Assembly: GCA_030635405.1 (NCBI GenBank)
Contig: DAOVZA010000051.1
Span: forward strand, 1-9,197
Direction: 5' to 3'
Source of the DNA: Desulfocapsa sp.
Lineage (GTDB): Bacteria; Desulfobacterota; Desulfobulbia; Desulfobulbales; Desulfocapsaceae
DNA length: 9,197 nt
Below are positions 1 to 5,944 of this stretch, piece after piece. Within the stretch, counting starts at the first letter, position 1, and each line of letters begins with the position of its first letter. The translations under genes were made by a program, and so were the position numbers. The notes below the pieces were generated by a model, which was not told the DNA's origin, made no database searches, and was given only the letters and a program-made list of their open reading frames with translations.

Positions 1-19
1 ACGAATAATCTAACCGGCC

Positions 20-214
20 ATGCAGGAACAAGGTGTTGCTCAATTTACCGCGCACGACCTGAGAACATCAGCAGCCACCGGCCTGGCGCGATTAGGTTCT
101 GGTTCGGTTGTTGATGATATTCTGAATCATAAACAGAAAGGGATAACCCGGCGCGTCTGCTTTGTCTGGAATGACAACAACGCCCAAAAAGTTGAGATTG
201 TTGACTATCATTGA
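20..214 (+). pseudogene. Chimeric ORF: tyrosine integrase C-terminal fragment fused to HigB toxin tail
   Basis: This 64-codon ORF joins two unrelated gene ends. Residues 1 to about 46 match the catalytic region of phage-type tyrosine recombinases: HDLR supplies the box II His and Arg, followed by AATGLARLG, and LNHK supplies the second His. In that family the sequence should continue RVYxRY, giving the nucleophilic Tyr. Instead, directly after RRV, it reads CFVWNDNN...VEIVDYH, which is the C-terminal strand of HigB/RelE-fold toxins. The catalytic Tyr and most of the toxin are missing, so neither activity is expected. The integrase also seems to continue upstream in another frame: NNLT is read at 5-16, then a one-base shift near 16-18, with an in-frame TAA at 11-13. 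The ORF stops just before higA, where HigB normally ends. Family assignments are by recalled motifs. Confidence 0.75.
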
Positions 215-225
215 GAGGTAACCCC

Positions 226-537
226 ATGAGTAAAAATAAAATTCCCCCGCTTCATCCCGGTACTGTCTTGAATGAAGAGTTTTTAAAACCTTTTAAGCTC
301 AGTCAGAATCAAATCGCCCGTGAACTATGTGTTGCTCCACGAAGGATTAACGAGATCGTGAACGGCAAGCGAAGTATCACCGCTGATACAGCCCTTCGCC
401 TGTCTCTCTATTTCGGCAACTCTTCCCGATTCTGGATGGGGTTACAAATGGACTATGATTTAGATATTGCACAAGATAAATCTATGGTTAAAATTAAATC
501 AGAAGTGAAATACACCGCCCATGCTGTGGCGGTGTAA
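226..537 (+). CDS. higA: HigA-type XRE antitoxin, apparently orphaned
   Basis: A 103-residue protein of the HigA (addiction module antidote) family, which binds the HigB mRNA-interferase and represses its own operon. It opens with PPLHPGTVLNEEFL, typical of HigA. An XRE helix-turn-helix follows at about residues 25-52 (LSQNQIARELCVAPRRINEI, then NGKRSIT), then the conserved ALRLSLYFG and FWMGLQ segment. I chose ATG at 226 over the TTG at 211 because a GAGAGG ribosome-binding site lies just upstream and the HigA homology begins here. The normal order is toxin then antitoxin. Only the last 20 or so HigB codons survive upstream (the chimeric ORF ending at 214), so this antitoxin has no cognate toxin in the window. 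It could still act as a DNA-binding repressor or neutralise a HigB encoded elsewhere. Confidence 0.88.
   Translation: MSKNKIPPLHPGTVLNEEFLKPFKLSQNQIARELCVAPRRINEIVNGKRSITADTALRLSLYFGNSSRFWMGLQMDYDLDIAQDKSMVKIKSEVKYTAHAVAV
511..536 (+). terminator. Perfect 9-bp hairpin across the higA stop codon
   Basis: TACACCGCC (511-519) and GGCGGTGTA (528-536) are exact reverse complements separated by an 8-nt loop. The hairpin covers the last codons and stop of higA. No T-run follows, so an intrinsic terminator is uncertain. It may instead stabilise the mRNA end. Confidence 0.35.
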
Positions 538-559
538 TCCACGCCTTGGAGTAACAGCC

Positions 560-870
560 ATGCGCACCCTTACCCAGTAGTCATTCACAAAGATAATGAT
601 TCAGATTTCGGCGTCATTGTTCCCGATCTTCCCGGTTGTTTCAGTGCCGGCACATCTATGGCTGCAGTCCCTACAGCAGGCAAAAGAAGTCATAGAATGC
701 CATCTTGAGGGGCTTTTACTGGATGGCGAATACCCTAATGTCGACTCAAGACTATACTCAGTTGGCTAAAAAATCAGAGTACAAAGGATGGGATATGGCA
801 CCTAGTAGAGATCGACCTGAACAAGCTTGACACCAAGATCCGGCGGAGACGTTTCTTACATCAAAAACAA
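560..870 (+). pseudogene. hicB: HicB-type antitoxin pseudogene with several frameshifts
   Basis: A degraded HicB-family antitoxin can be read by switching frames. The start is ATG at 560 with GGAG upstream. An apparent 5-nt insertion at about 566-570 moves the frame to PVVIHKDNDSDFGVIVPDLP and GCFSAGTSMA (571-660), the HicB partial RNase-H-like core. A shift near 668 gives LQQAKEVIECHLEGLLLDGE (671-735). Another near 740 gives STQDYTQLAKKSEYKGWD (741-794). A fourth near 797 gives HLVEIDLNKLDTKIRRR (799-849), leading to the normally C-terminal DNA-binding segment, which is no longer clear. At least four indels make it non-functional. No hicA toxin is visible before it; higA ends only 22 nt upstream. 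The indels are not confined to homopolymers, so decay is more likely than base-calling error. Confidence 0.8.
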
Positions 871-1048
871 AGGCAAAGAACGCTGAGATTACCAAAAGAA
901 ATATTGCTAAAAAAATTCCACGGTTCATATTTGAGTGTTTAATTTCTAACGACATATTTTTAGTTCCAAGTTATGATTGATAAAGCAGCTGAAATAATGA
1001 GTACTAAACATTTGAAGAGGGAATGGTAATAAACGTAAAGGTCATATA

Positions 1049-1237
1049 TTATATCCCAACTATCTCCATCAACTCTTCCCGAAACCCCTCATCCTGCATC
1101 AATTTGGTTGCAATCGCCTGGCATAAAGCTCCGGTCAGGCCGTCCATATTTTCTGACGCAACATTAACGGTTATTGCGCCATCCTCAGATTCTTCAAGAA
1201 TGAGAGCTGATTGATTAAGTGATAGTTCCATGCTCAA
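1049..1237 (-). CDS. Small acidic protein of unknown function
   Basis: I do not recognise this 60-62 residue acidic protein. A beta-prone N-terminal half (ALILEES, AITVNV) precedes a helical C-terminal half (LTGALCQAIATKLM...FREELMEI). It has no signal peptide, membrane segment or cysteine motif. It follows the HD gene on the same strand, and its first codon overlaps that gene's stop. A TTG at 1237 lies about 8 nt from AAAGGA, while ATG at 1231 lies about 14 nt from it. Spacing favours TTG, codon preference favours ATG. The close coupling suggests a function tied to the HD hydrolase, but that is inference. The coherent codon pattern and coupling argue it is a real gene. Confidence 0.65.
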   Translation of the reverse strand: MSMELSLNQSALILEESEDGAITVNVASENMDGLTGALCQAIATKLMQDEGFREELMEIVGI

Positions 1238-1815
1238 TTTAGATTTCCTTTCAATCCTATTTCTTCTGCGACTTCCCGCATTCCCATTATGGTGTCTTCA
1301 ATAAGCTCACCGATTTCTACTCCAAGCATTTCGGCACCCTTCTTAATGATGGATCGATCGACACCGGCAGCGAAGGCAGGTGATTTCCATTTCTTCTTAA
1401 CTGATTTTACAGTCATATCCATAACACTCTTTGATGGTCTGACCATAGCATTGGCAGCGATCAATCCGGTTAACTCATCAATGGCATAAAGTGTTTTCTC
1501 CAAAGTGTTTCTTGGCTCCACGTCCGAACATATTCCCCATCCGTGGGAAACCACAGCGCGGATATATTCCTCTGGCCAGTTATGCTCTTCAAGTATTTCT
1601 TTCGTTTTGGTGCAGTGTTGGTCTGGGAATTTTTCGTAATCCAAGTCATGAATCAGGCCGATTATTCCCCATTTCTCTTCATCCTCGCCATTCTTCTTAG
1701 CAAAGTAGCGCATAACCCCTTCAACAGCGTAAGCATGTTTTCGTAGACTGTCGCTTTGGTTGTATTCATGGAGGAGTTTTAGGGTGTCATCACGAGTTGG
1801 AATAGTGTTGGCCAT
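1234..1815 (-). CDS. HD-domain (HDIG-type) metal-dependent hydrolase
   Basis: A 193-residue cytoplasmic HD-superfamily protein, expected to bind divalent metal and act as a phosphohydrolase. The substrate cannot be told from sequence. The metal ligands are visible in order: His27 (KHAYAVE), the His56-Asp57 doublet (LIHDLDYEKFP), His91 (VVSHGWG) and Asp113 (YAIDELTG). The length matches stand-alone HDIG proteins and there are no extra domains. ATG at 1815 is preceded by an AGGT ribosome-binding site about 8 nt upstream. The stop overlaps the start of the 62-residue gene, implying translational coupling. A TATAAC box at 1836-1841 (minus strand) could be its -10, giving a very short leader, but no good -35 is seen. 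It looks intact. Confidence 0.85.
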   Translation of the reverse strand: MANTIPTRDDTLKLLHEYNQSDSLRKHAYAVEGVMRYFAKKNGEDEEKWGIIGLIHDLDYEKFPDQHCTKTKEILEEHNWPEEYIRAVVSHGWGICSDVEPRNTLEKTLYAIDELTGLIAANAMVRPSKSVMDMTVKSVKKKWKSPAFAAGVDRSIIKKGAEMLGVEIGELIEDTIMGMREVAEEIGLKGNLN

Positions 1816-1906
1816 TGTTGTTTACCTGTAAGGTTGTTATAATCATTTAGCGGTCGAATTTGTCCCTTGTGTAGCAAAATATGATTTGATAGTTTAGCCT
1901 TTCAGT

Positions 1907-1928
1907 GAGAACCGTTTTTAACGGTCTC
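1907..1928 (-). terminator. Possible weak terminator after the metallo-hydrolase gene
   Basis: ACCGTT (1911-1916) pairs with AACGGT (1920-1925) around a TTT loop. The stem extends by GAG/CTC past one bulged A. It lies 21 nt beyond the metallo-hydrolase stop. No U-tract follows on the minus strand, so termination is only suggested. Confidence 0.3.
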
Positions 1929-1948
1929 CGAAGGTATTGTTCAAATTC

Positions 1949-2758
1949 CTACGTAACCCAAATGGTATTTAGTGGCTCGTGCTGGCGTGCTATTTGAAGA
2001 TTGATGTCGCTTCTCCCTAACTCTTTAAGCTTGTTTTTTGCTAGTTCAGCAACTTTTATTGGACAGTTACATTCGTTGCTTAGGTGAAACAGTATTATTG
2101 TTTGTGTGCGTTTGTGAACAAGTTCATCAAAAGCGCTAATTGTATCGGTATTGTTTAGGTGCCCGAATTTACCCATAATACGTTTTTTCAGTGACCATGG
2201 GCGTCCAGACTCTTGGAGCATAGAGATGTCATGATTGCATTCGATAACGAGTGCATCACATCCAGAAAGACACGATTTGGTAAGATTAGAGATATGGCCG
2301 AGGTCTGTGGCAATTCCGATTCGTTTATCTTCAACCTGAATAATGAAACCGACAGGGTTAGTACCATCATGAGGTACAGGAAATGATTGTACGTTGAAAC
2401 TATCGATGACAAATTCATCTCCTGGGGAAAATTTTGTTGGTTTAGTACCAAACTGTTGTCTTGCTTGTGTATCATCTGCCGGTATGCAGGTGGCATGGGT
2501 ATGGATTTCGAGATGGTCTGCAATCAGTCGGGCTCCTTTTACGTGATCACTATGATCATGTGTAATTAGAAGACCTTTAACGATTGAAGTATCAATGCCC
2601 ATGATGGAAAACCTGTTGAGCATATCTTTGCGACTGAATCCGGCATCGATAAGCAGAGCCGAATTCTTAGTGTGGATGAGTGTGGCATTACCTTTACTTC
2701 CACTGCCGAGAACTGTAATTGCTACAGCTTTTTCTTTCACTACTTTACCCATGACCAT
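1949..2758 (-). CDS. YycJ/WalJ-like metallo-beta-lactamase-fold hydrolase
   Basis: A 269-residue MBL-fold protein. LGSGSKGNATLI at residues 17-28 is the signature opening of the YycJ/WalJ (VicX) group, often linked to exonuclease or DNA-processing roles; the substrate here is unknown. The metal-binding motifs are present: THDHSDH (66-72), PVPHD (127-131), ATDLGH (150-155), IECNHD (172-177), FGHLNN (198-203) and a late His in FHLSNECN (224-231). The length is normal for the family and no signal peptide is seen. Two in-frame ATGs occur (2758 and 2752), neither with a convincing ribosome-binding site. The homology begins near residue 11, so the start is uncertain. The split HEPN-like fragment ends 47 nt upstream on the same strand. 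The gene looks intact. Confidence 0.85.
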   Translation of the reverse strand: MVMGKVVKEKAVAITVLGSGSKGNATLIHTKNSALLIDAGFSRKDMLNRFSIMGIDTSIVKGLLITHDHSDHVKGARLIADHLEIHTHATCIPADDTQARQQFGTKPTKFSPGDEFVIDSFNVQSFPVPHDGTNPVGFIIQVEDKRIGIATDLGHISNLTKSCLSGCDALVIECNHDISMLQESGRPWSLKKRIMGKFGHLNNTDTISAFDELVHKRTQTIILFHLSNECNCPIKVAELAKNKLKELGRSDINLQIARQHEPLNTIWVT

Positions 2759-2805
2759 AGATTTTTGGAAAAATTGGTATACCTATTTTAGAGCGGGTAG
2801 ATGTT

Positions 2806-3145
2806 TCACCCAACCATCGGATAACACGGCTGCCCCCACAACTCACCGGCATTGTCCATCATGATTTCAATAACCACCGGCACCAAGCATTTCATGAATT
2901 TTGCACAATCTCTCATCTGATCACGATTAACCCGACTATTCCAAGTTGACCCACCATGTAAAAGTTGATTTCTCAGGGTGTAGACACGGGATAGAACTAT
3001 CTCCAGTACCCCTGGTGTATCTCTCTTTCCTAAAGCTGAATTGGCTGAAGATTTTGCTCTTGAAAATCGAGATTTCCATATTTCTTCAGTTATTTTATTA
3101 TTCAGATGATCTCAATAGGGTTGGAAGATATATTTATTGTTCCAA
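2806..3145 (-). pseudogene. C-terminal part of a split HEPN-like gene, carrying the RNxxxH motif
   Basis: This stretch has no start codon and one in-frame TGA, yet reads as a continuous protein end. It begins NNKYIFQPY at 3145, hits TGA at 3112-3114 where the other copy has Trp, then DHLNNKITEEIWKSRFS. It continues with ARGS-poor helical sequence to TLRNQLLHGGSTWNSRVNRD and ends ELWGQPCYPMVG at a TGA (2806-2808). RNQLLH matches the Rx4-6H motif of HEPN RNases and tRNA-like nucleases. Its first 27 codons match residues 107-133 of the truncated protein at 4571-4975. Placed after that protein they give about 217 residues, the size I recall for an uncharacterised HEPN-like family. It starts at the caspase stop codon. 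The frame choice is well supported; the HEPN label is by motif and recall. Confidence 0.8.
3060..3134. repeat. 75-bp diverged repeat, copy B (left of the caspase gene)
   Basis: Aligned without gaps to 4576-4650, this segment has about 64 of 75 identical bases; the outer blocks of about 20 and 16 bases are identical. It belongs to the HEPN-like coding sequence in both places. It ends exactly at the caspase stop codon (3134-3136). Confidence 0.9.
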
Positions 3146-4549
3146 CTGTAGCGTCATATTCCAGATGTTGGGATCTCCAGTACTTGTAGTAATCACAGGG
3201 TGTTTGGCCACGCCGAGGACGTTCAAGGTTTCGTCAGGCATTGACGTTTTCATGAAATCTTTCAATTCTCCCATTGTTATAATGCCGTCTTTCATTCCAG
3301 CACTTTGAAACCCGTCTGCGGCACCGTTTAAACCCTTAATCAAAGAATGTGTGAAAGCCCCATTTGCCCATGAAGTATGTTCAATAGCCTCGCGGTCTGT
3401 GTCTGCACCGACCATAAACACCCAACCTTTTGGGACATTTTGCTCTTTTGTCATTTTGTCAATTTGTGGAATGATGGAGATACCCCGTATTCCACGAGTA
3501 ATAAGTTTCCCTGCATGGCATGTATCTGCAAAAAGAATTACATTTTTTGATTTTCTTTCTTCCAATGCTGCCCTGACTTTGTCCATGCGATAGCCTGTCG
3601 CTGGAATTGAAATATCAGTATCATAACAAGCAAAGTAGACTTTCTCAGGGTTTTCTGGATCAGGGTAACCATGGCCTGACCAAAATAAAATTATTTGATC
3701 ATTGGACCCAGCTTTTGATAGCCACGACTCAAGTGCTATCATTATATTTCTTTGAGTTGCCTTTTCGTTAGTAAGAAGTTTAATGTGGCTTTTATTCCAG
3801 TTAAGGTTCAGGAGGGTAAGTTCGAATTCTTTAGCATCATCGTCTGCAAAAATCAGATCAGATAAGTTGTGTTGGTCTGATTTTTGATAACTGGAAATAC
3901 CTATGATTAAAGCCCATGATTTTGACCCCATATTCTTTATAATCGGGTTTTTATTGCTTCTTTCTTGATTGACTTTATTGTTGCCCATTCGATGGGCCTG
4001 TTTTTCGGCGAGTAGTTTCTTGTACTCATTTTGTAACTCCAAGAAATTTGCTGAATCATCTTGTAACGTTTTATTTTCTATTTCTACTTTATTAAGTTTT
4101 TTGCGTAATTCTTTGACTTCTAGGGTTAGGTCAGTATTATGTTTGCGTTGCTTATCGTTGATTTCAGTTCGATAAATAATTTTTTCTTTACTTTGTTCTA
4201 GTTGTTTAATTTTGGTGTTGGCTTTCAGTAGGAGTTTAGCGTCCGGTTCAACAGATGTCAGAAAACGCTCTTGGATCCAGCCTCGACGACCTCTGCCATG
4301 CTCTATGTGAATCCAGTTGTTTTTTTTCTCATTGAGCAAAGTGACTTCTTCTCCTGTAAACAGGGGGGCTATTAGTTTGAATTCGGTTCCCGCCCCGGCT
4401 CGGGTATATATCTTGATTTTATCAGAGACGTAACGGGTTTCTCCGGTATCAGTAGCCAGTACTGGAAAAGAGCCTAGGATGAAAATAGTGTAAAAGATGG
4501 TAAGGGTTATGAGGGTTGATAAATATTGGTCTGCTTTTTTTTGTGGCAT
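3134..4549 (-). CDS. Exported SH3-coiled coil-caspase-like peptidase
   Basis: A 471-residue C14-family (caspase-like) peptidase with an unusual N-terminus. A signal peptide or membrane anchor covers residues 10-32 (cleavage likely after VLA). A bacterial SH3 domain spans about 38-100 and resembles the YgiM/TIGR04211 family (RYVSDKIKIYTRAGAGTEFK, then WIHIEH, GWIQERFL). A charged coiled coil spans about 101-185, then a polar linker. The caspase domain starts near 209 (WALIIGISSYQ). The catalytic dyad is visible: His293 in FWSGHG and Cys344 in ADTCHAG. AAGGA sits 5 nt before ATG. It starts 21 nt after the truncated HEPN-like gene, so the two are probably cotranscribed. Activity, likely cell-envelope located, would be cleavage after an unknown residue. 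Bacterial caspase-like proteins occur in defence and cell-death systems; that role is inferred here. Confidence 0.88.
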   Translation of the reverse strand: MPQKKADQYLSTLITLTIFYTIFILGSFPVLATDTGETRYVSDKIKIYTRAGAGTEFKLIAPLFTGEEVTLLNEKKNNWIHIEHGRGRRGWIQERFLTSVEPDAKLLLKANTKIKQLEQSKEKIIYRTEINDKQRKHNTDLTLEVKELRKKLNKVEIENKTLQDDSANFLELQNEYKKLLAEKQAHRMGNNKVNQERSNKNPIIKNMGSKSWALIIGISSYQKSDQHNLSDLIFADDDAKEFELTLLNLNWNKSHIKLLTNEKATQRNIMIALESWLSKAGSNDQIILFWSGHGYPDPENPEKVYFACYDTDISIPATGYRMDKVRAALEERKSKNVILFADTCHAGKLITRGIRGISIIPQIDKMTKEQNVPKGWVFMVGADTDREAIEHTSWANGAFTHSLIKGLNGAADGFQSAGMKDGIITMGELKDFMKTSMPDETLNVLGVAKHPVITTSTGDPNIWNMTLQLEQ

Positions 4550-4570
4550 ATTAGTCCTTAAAAAATATCG

Positions 4571-4975
4571 TTACGTTGAAAATCGAGATTTCCATGTGCT
4601 TTCATCAATTTTATTGTTCAGATAATCCCAATATGGTTGGAAGATATATTGGTTATTCAGCAGTACGTGAATACTTTTTGGGAAATCCACCCAGACAATC
4701 TTTTCTAATCTGTTTTTGTCGTCAAACTGGCATAGTCGCTCAAGGAAAAGATAAAATAGCTCATGTTCTCTGGGACGGTATTCAGGTTTAATGTCATTTG
4801 CGTATGCAGCGTTAAAAGCAATCCAGAGAAAAATTACTTTAGCGTCATTTTCATCTTCACATTGCTCAGCTCTATTCAGCCAGCTTAAGGCTCTGTGAAC
4901 CCGGACGCTAAGATATTCACCATATTGATGGCGTTCTTTTCGTTGGCGGGATTTTAGGGTAGAGTAGGTTGGCAT
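4571..4975 (-). pseudogene. N-terminal part of the split HEPN-like gene
   Basis: This 134-residue ORF matches, as I recall it, the N-terminal two thirds of an uncharacterised HEPN-like family: YLSVRVHRALSWLNRAEQ, IFLWIAFNAAYA, then VLLNNQYIFQPYWDYLNNKI and TWKSRFS. After RFS it reads T and stops at TAA (4571-4573). The family's catalytic-type RNxxxH segment is absent here but present at 2806-3145 beyond the caspase. It could still be translated as a truncated, probably inactive helical protein, or as an interaction partner. ATG at 4975 has no clear Shine-Dalgarno. The caspase gene begins 21 nt downstream on the same strand. A possible membrane-protein tail ends 10 nt upstream. Confidence 0.75.
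4576..4650. repeat. 75-bp diverged repeat, copy A (right of the caspase gene)
   Basis: This is the partner of 3060-3134, in the same orientation, with 11 mismatches and no gaps. It is the end of the truncated HEPN-like ORF. Similarity stops abruptly at 4576, from which the caspase leader (TAA, AAGGA, ATG) begins. Confidence 0.9.
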
Positions 4976-4985
4976 AATATTTTTT

Positions 4986-5155
4986 TCATGTCAGTTTATG
5001 GCTAGATTTTACAACCATCAGTCTAACCAAAAAGTACAATATAGCCCCCACTATGCCGCTGTAGATGCAGACTTTATTTATCCATTCATAAGAGGTTAAA
5101 TTCAGCAGGGCATTATTGTCAGAGATTGGGAATAGCGGTCTTAAGTCTGTGTGTC
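4986..5155 (-). pseudogene. Possible tail of a membrane protein, start missing
   Basis: Reading the minus strand leftward from about 5155 gives an open frame of some 55 codons without a usable start, ending at TGA (4986-4988). It includes YEWINKVCIYSGIVGAIL then YFLVRLMVVKSS, a plausible transmembrane helix followed by a positively charged tail. The frame ends 10 nt before the HEPN-like ATG. It could be the 3' end of a gene upstream in the same operon, cut at about 5151 where an esterase fragment begins on the other strand. I do not recognise the protein, and a chance open frame is possible. Confidence 0.35.
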
Positions 5156-5441
5156 TTTACAACAAGCAGAAGCCAATCTGCGTAAAATGGTATCAGATGT
5201 TAAAGAATCTGGTGCTGATGTGGTTTTGGTTGCGGTTCCTAAATTCAGTGTTTGGGGCAAAGTTCCAGATTTTTATGCTCGTGTTGCTCAAGATTTCAAT
5301 ATCCCATTGCAAGCGGACATGTTATCTGAGTTAGAGCGCGATCCACAAATGAAATCTGATACTGTTCATCTCAATGCATCTGGCTACCGTCAACTAGCCA
5401 AGGCTATTATTTCTTTGATGAGTGAAGCAGGGGCTTTTTGA
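5151..5441 (+). pseudogene. SGNH/TesA-like arylesterase, C-terminal fragment
   Basis: The 96-residue ORF is the C-terminal half of an SGNH (GDSL) esterase of the TesA/arylesterase group. SLQQAEANLRKMV is followed by VVLVAVPKF, a substrate-pocket segment, and SDTVHLNASGYRQLAKAI, which contains the DxxH catalytic Asp and His. The N-terminal GDSL block with the nucleophilic Ser, and a proper GxND block, are missing. Sequence just upstream (5134-5150) in another frame vaguely resembles the GGND region but is not convincing. GTG at 5151 is only the first possible codon; there is no ribosome-binding site. It cannot be a working esterase. It runs towards the NUDIX fragment with a 40-bp gap. Confidence 0.75.
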
Positions 5442-5481
5442 GTGGCTGTAGATCAGTAATTTATTGGTACTATCCTTTGGT

Positions 5482-5856
5482 TTAATGCCAAGCAAAATAA
5501 GGTTGTTCAAAGTGAGCGACCCGTAACTCAAGACAACCATTTATCACCACTTCACGGAACTGATAAAGAACAGCTGGGGTTGGGGCTACAATCCAACTGT
5601 AACCTATCGGCATAAGGATGACCGGATTTTCACTTTCGGGTATAGACTCGAAGATTGGTGTACCCTCTCGCACAAATTCTCTAACTGGAACTCTATGGAT
5701 TGATGCGACTTCATCCGGGTTGGGAGATAATTTGATGTCAGAGCCACCCCAGATGACAACAGGGGTGATTGTGAACTCCTGACTTTCTGAGGAAACTCTA
5801 CTTAATGCCTGACCGAAAACTTGATAATTTTCTTGGGCGCAAGGCAGGTGAAGATT
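5482..5856 (-). pseudogene. NUDIX hydrolase, C-terminal fragment
   Basis: An open frame from just after TAA (5857-5859) to TAA at 5482 gives about 124 residues resembling the C-terminal part of a NUDIX hydrolase. Blocks are FTITPVVIWGG, KLSPNPDEVASIHRVPVREF, ENPVILMPIGYSWIVAPTPA and LYQFREVVINGC, ending RVAHFEQPYFAWH. PDEVA-type residues after a beta strand are typical of CoA-pyrophosphatase-like NUDIX proteins. The Nudix box (GX5EX7REUXEEXGU), needed for metal binding and catalysis, is absent, as is the N-terminal sheet. An internal ATG at 5673 could start only a 63-residue piece. Inactive remnant; the exact subfamily is uncertain. Confidence 0.65.
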
Positions 5857-5919
5857 TTAACCACGAGCATACACTAGGTATTCCTAGGATTAAAATTTGA
5901 GCCTAACGCAGCAATCAGG

Positions 5920-5938
5920 AAAATTGCCGGTTTTCGGC
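5920..5938 (-). terminator. Possible weak terminator after the BACON gene
   Basis: On the minus strand GCCG (5938-5935) pairs with CGGC (5929-5926) across a short loop and is followed by AATTTT (5925-5920). It lies 6 nt past the BACON stop. The stem is short, so the call is tentative. Confidence 0.4.
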
Positions 5939-5944
5939 CGACCA

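Noticed and set aside
560..870. hicB frameshifts as sequencing errors
   Set aside because: At least four shifts, including an apparent 5-nt insertion, not restricted to homopolymers, and nearby genes such as higA and the caspase read cleanly. Not fully excluded without reads.
758..955. 65-codon minus-strand ORF with a hydrophobic segment
   Set aside because: It is antisense to the hicB pseudogene, has no ribosome-binding site, and the plus strand shows clear HicB homology.
2188..2523. 111-codon minus-strand ORF in another frame
   Set aside because: It is a shadow of the metallo-hydrolase, whose metal-binding motifs span the same bases in the real frame.
2946..3308. 120-codon plus-strand ORF
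   Set aside because: It is antisense to both the caspase C-terminus and the HEPN-like fragment, which carry recognisable motifs on the minus strand.
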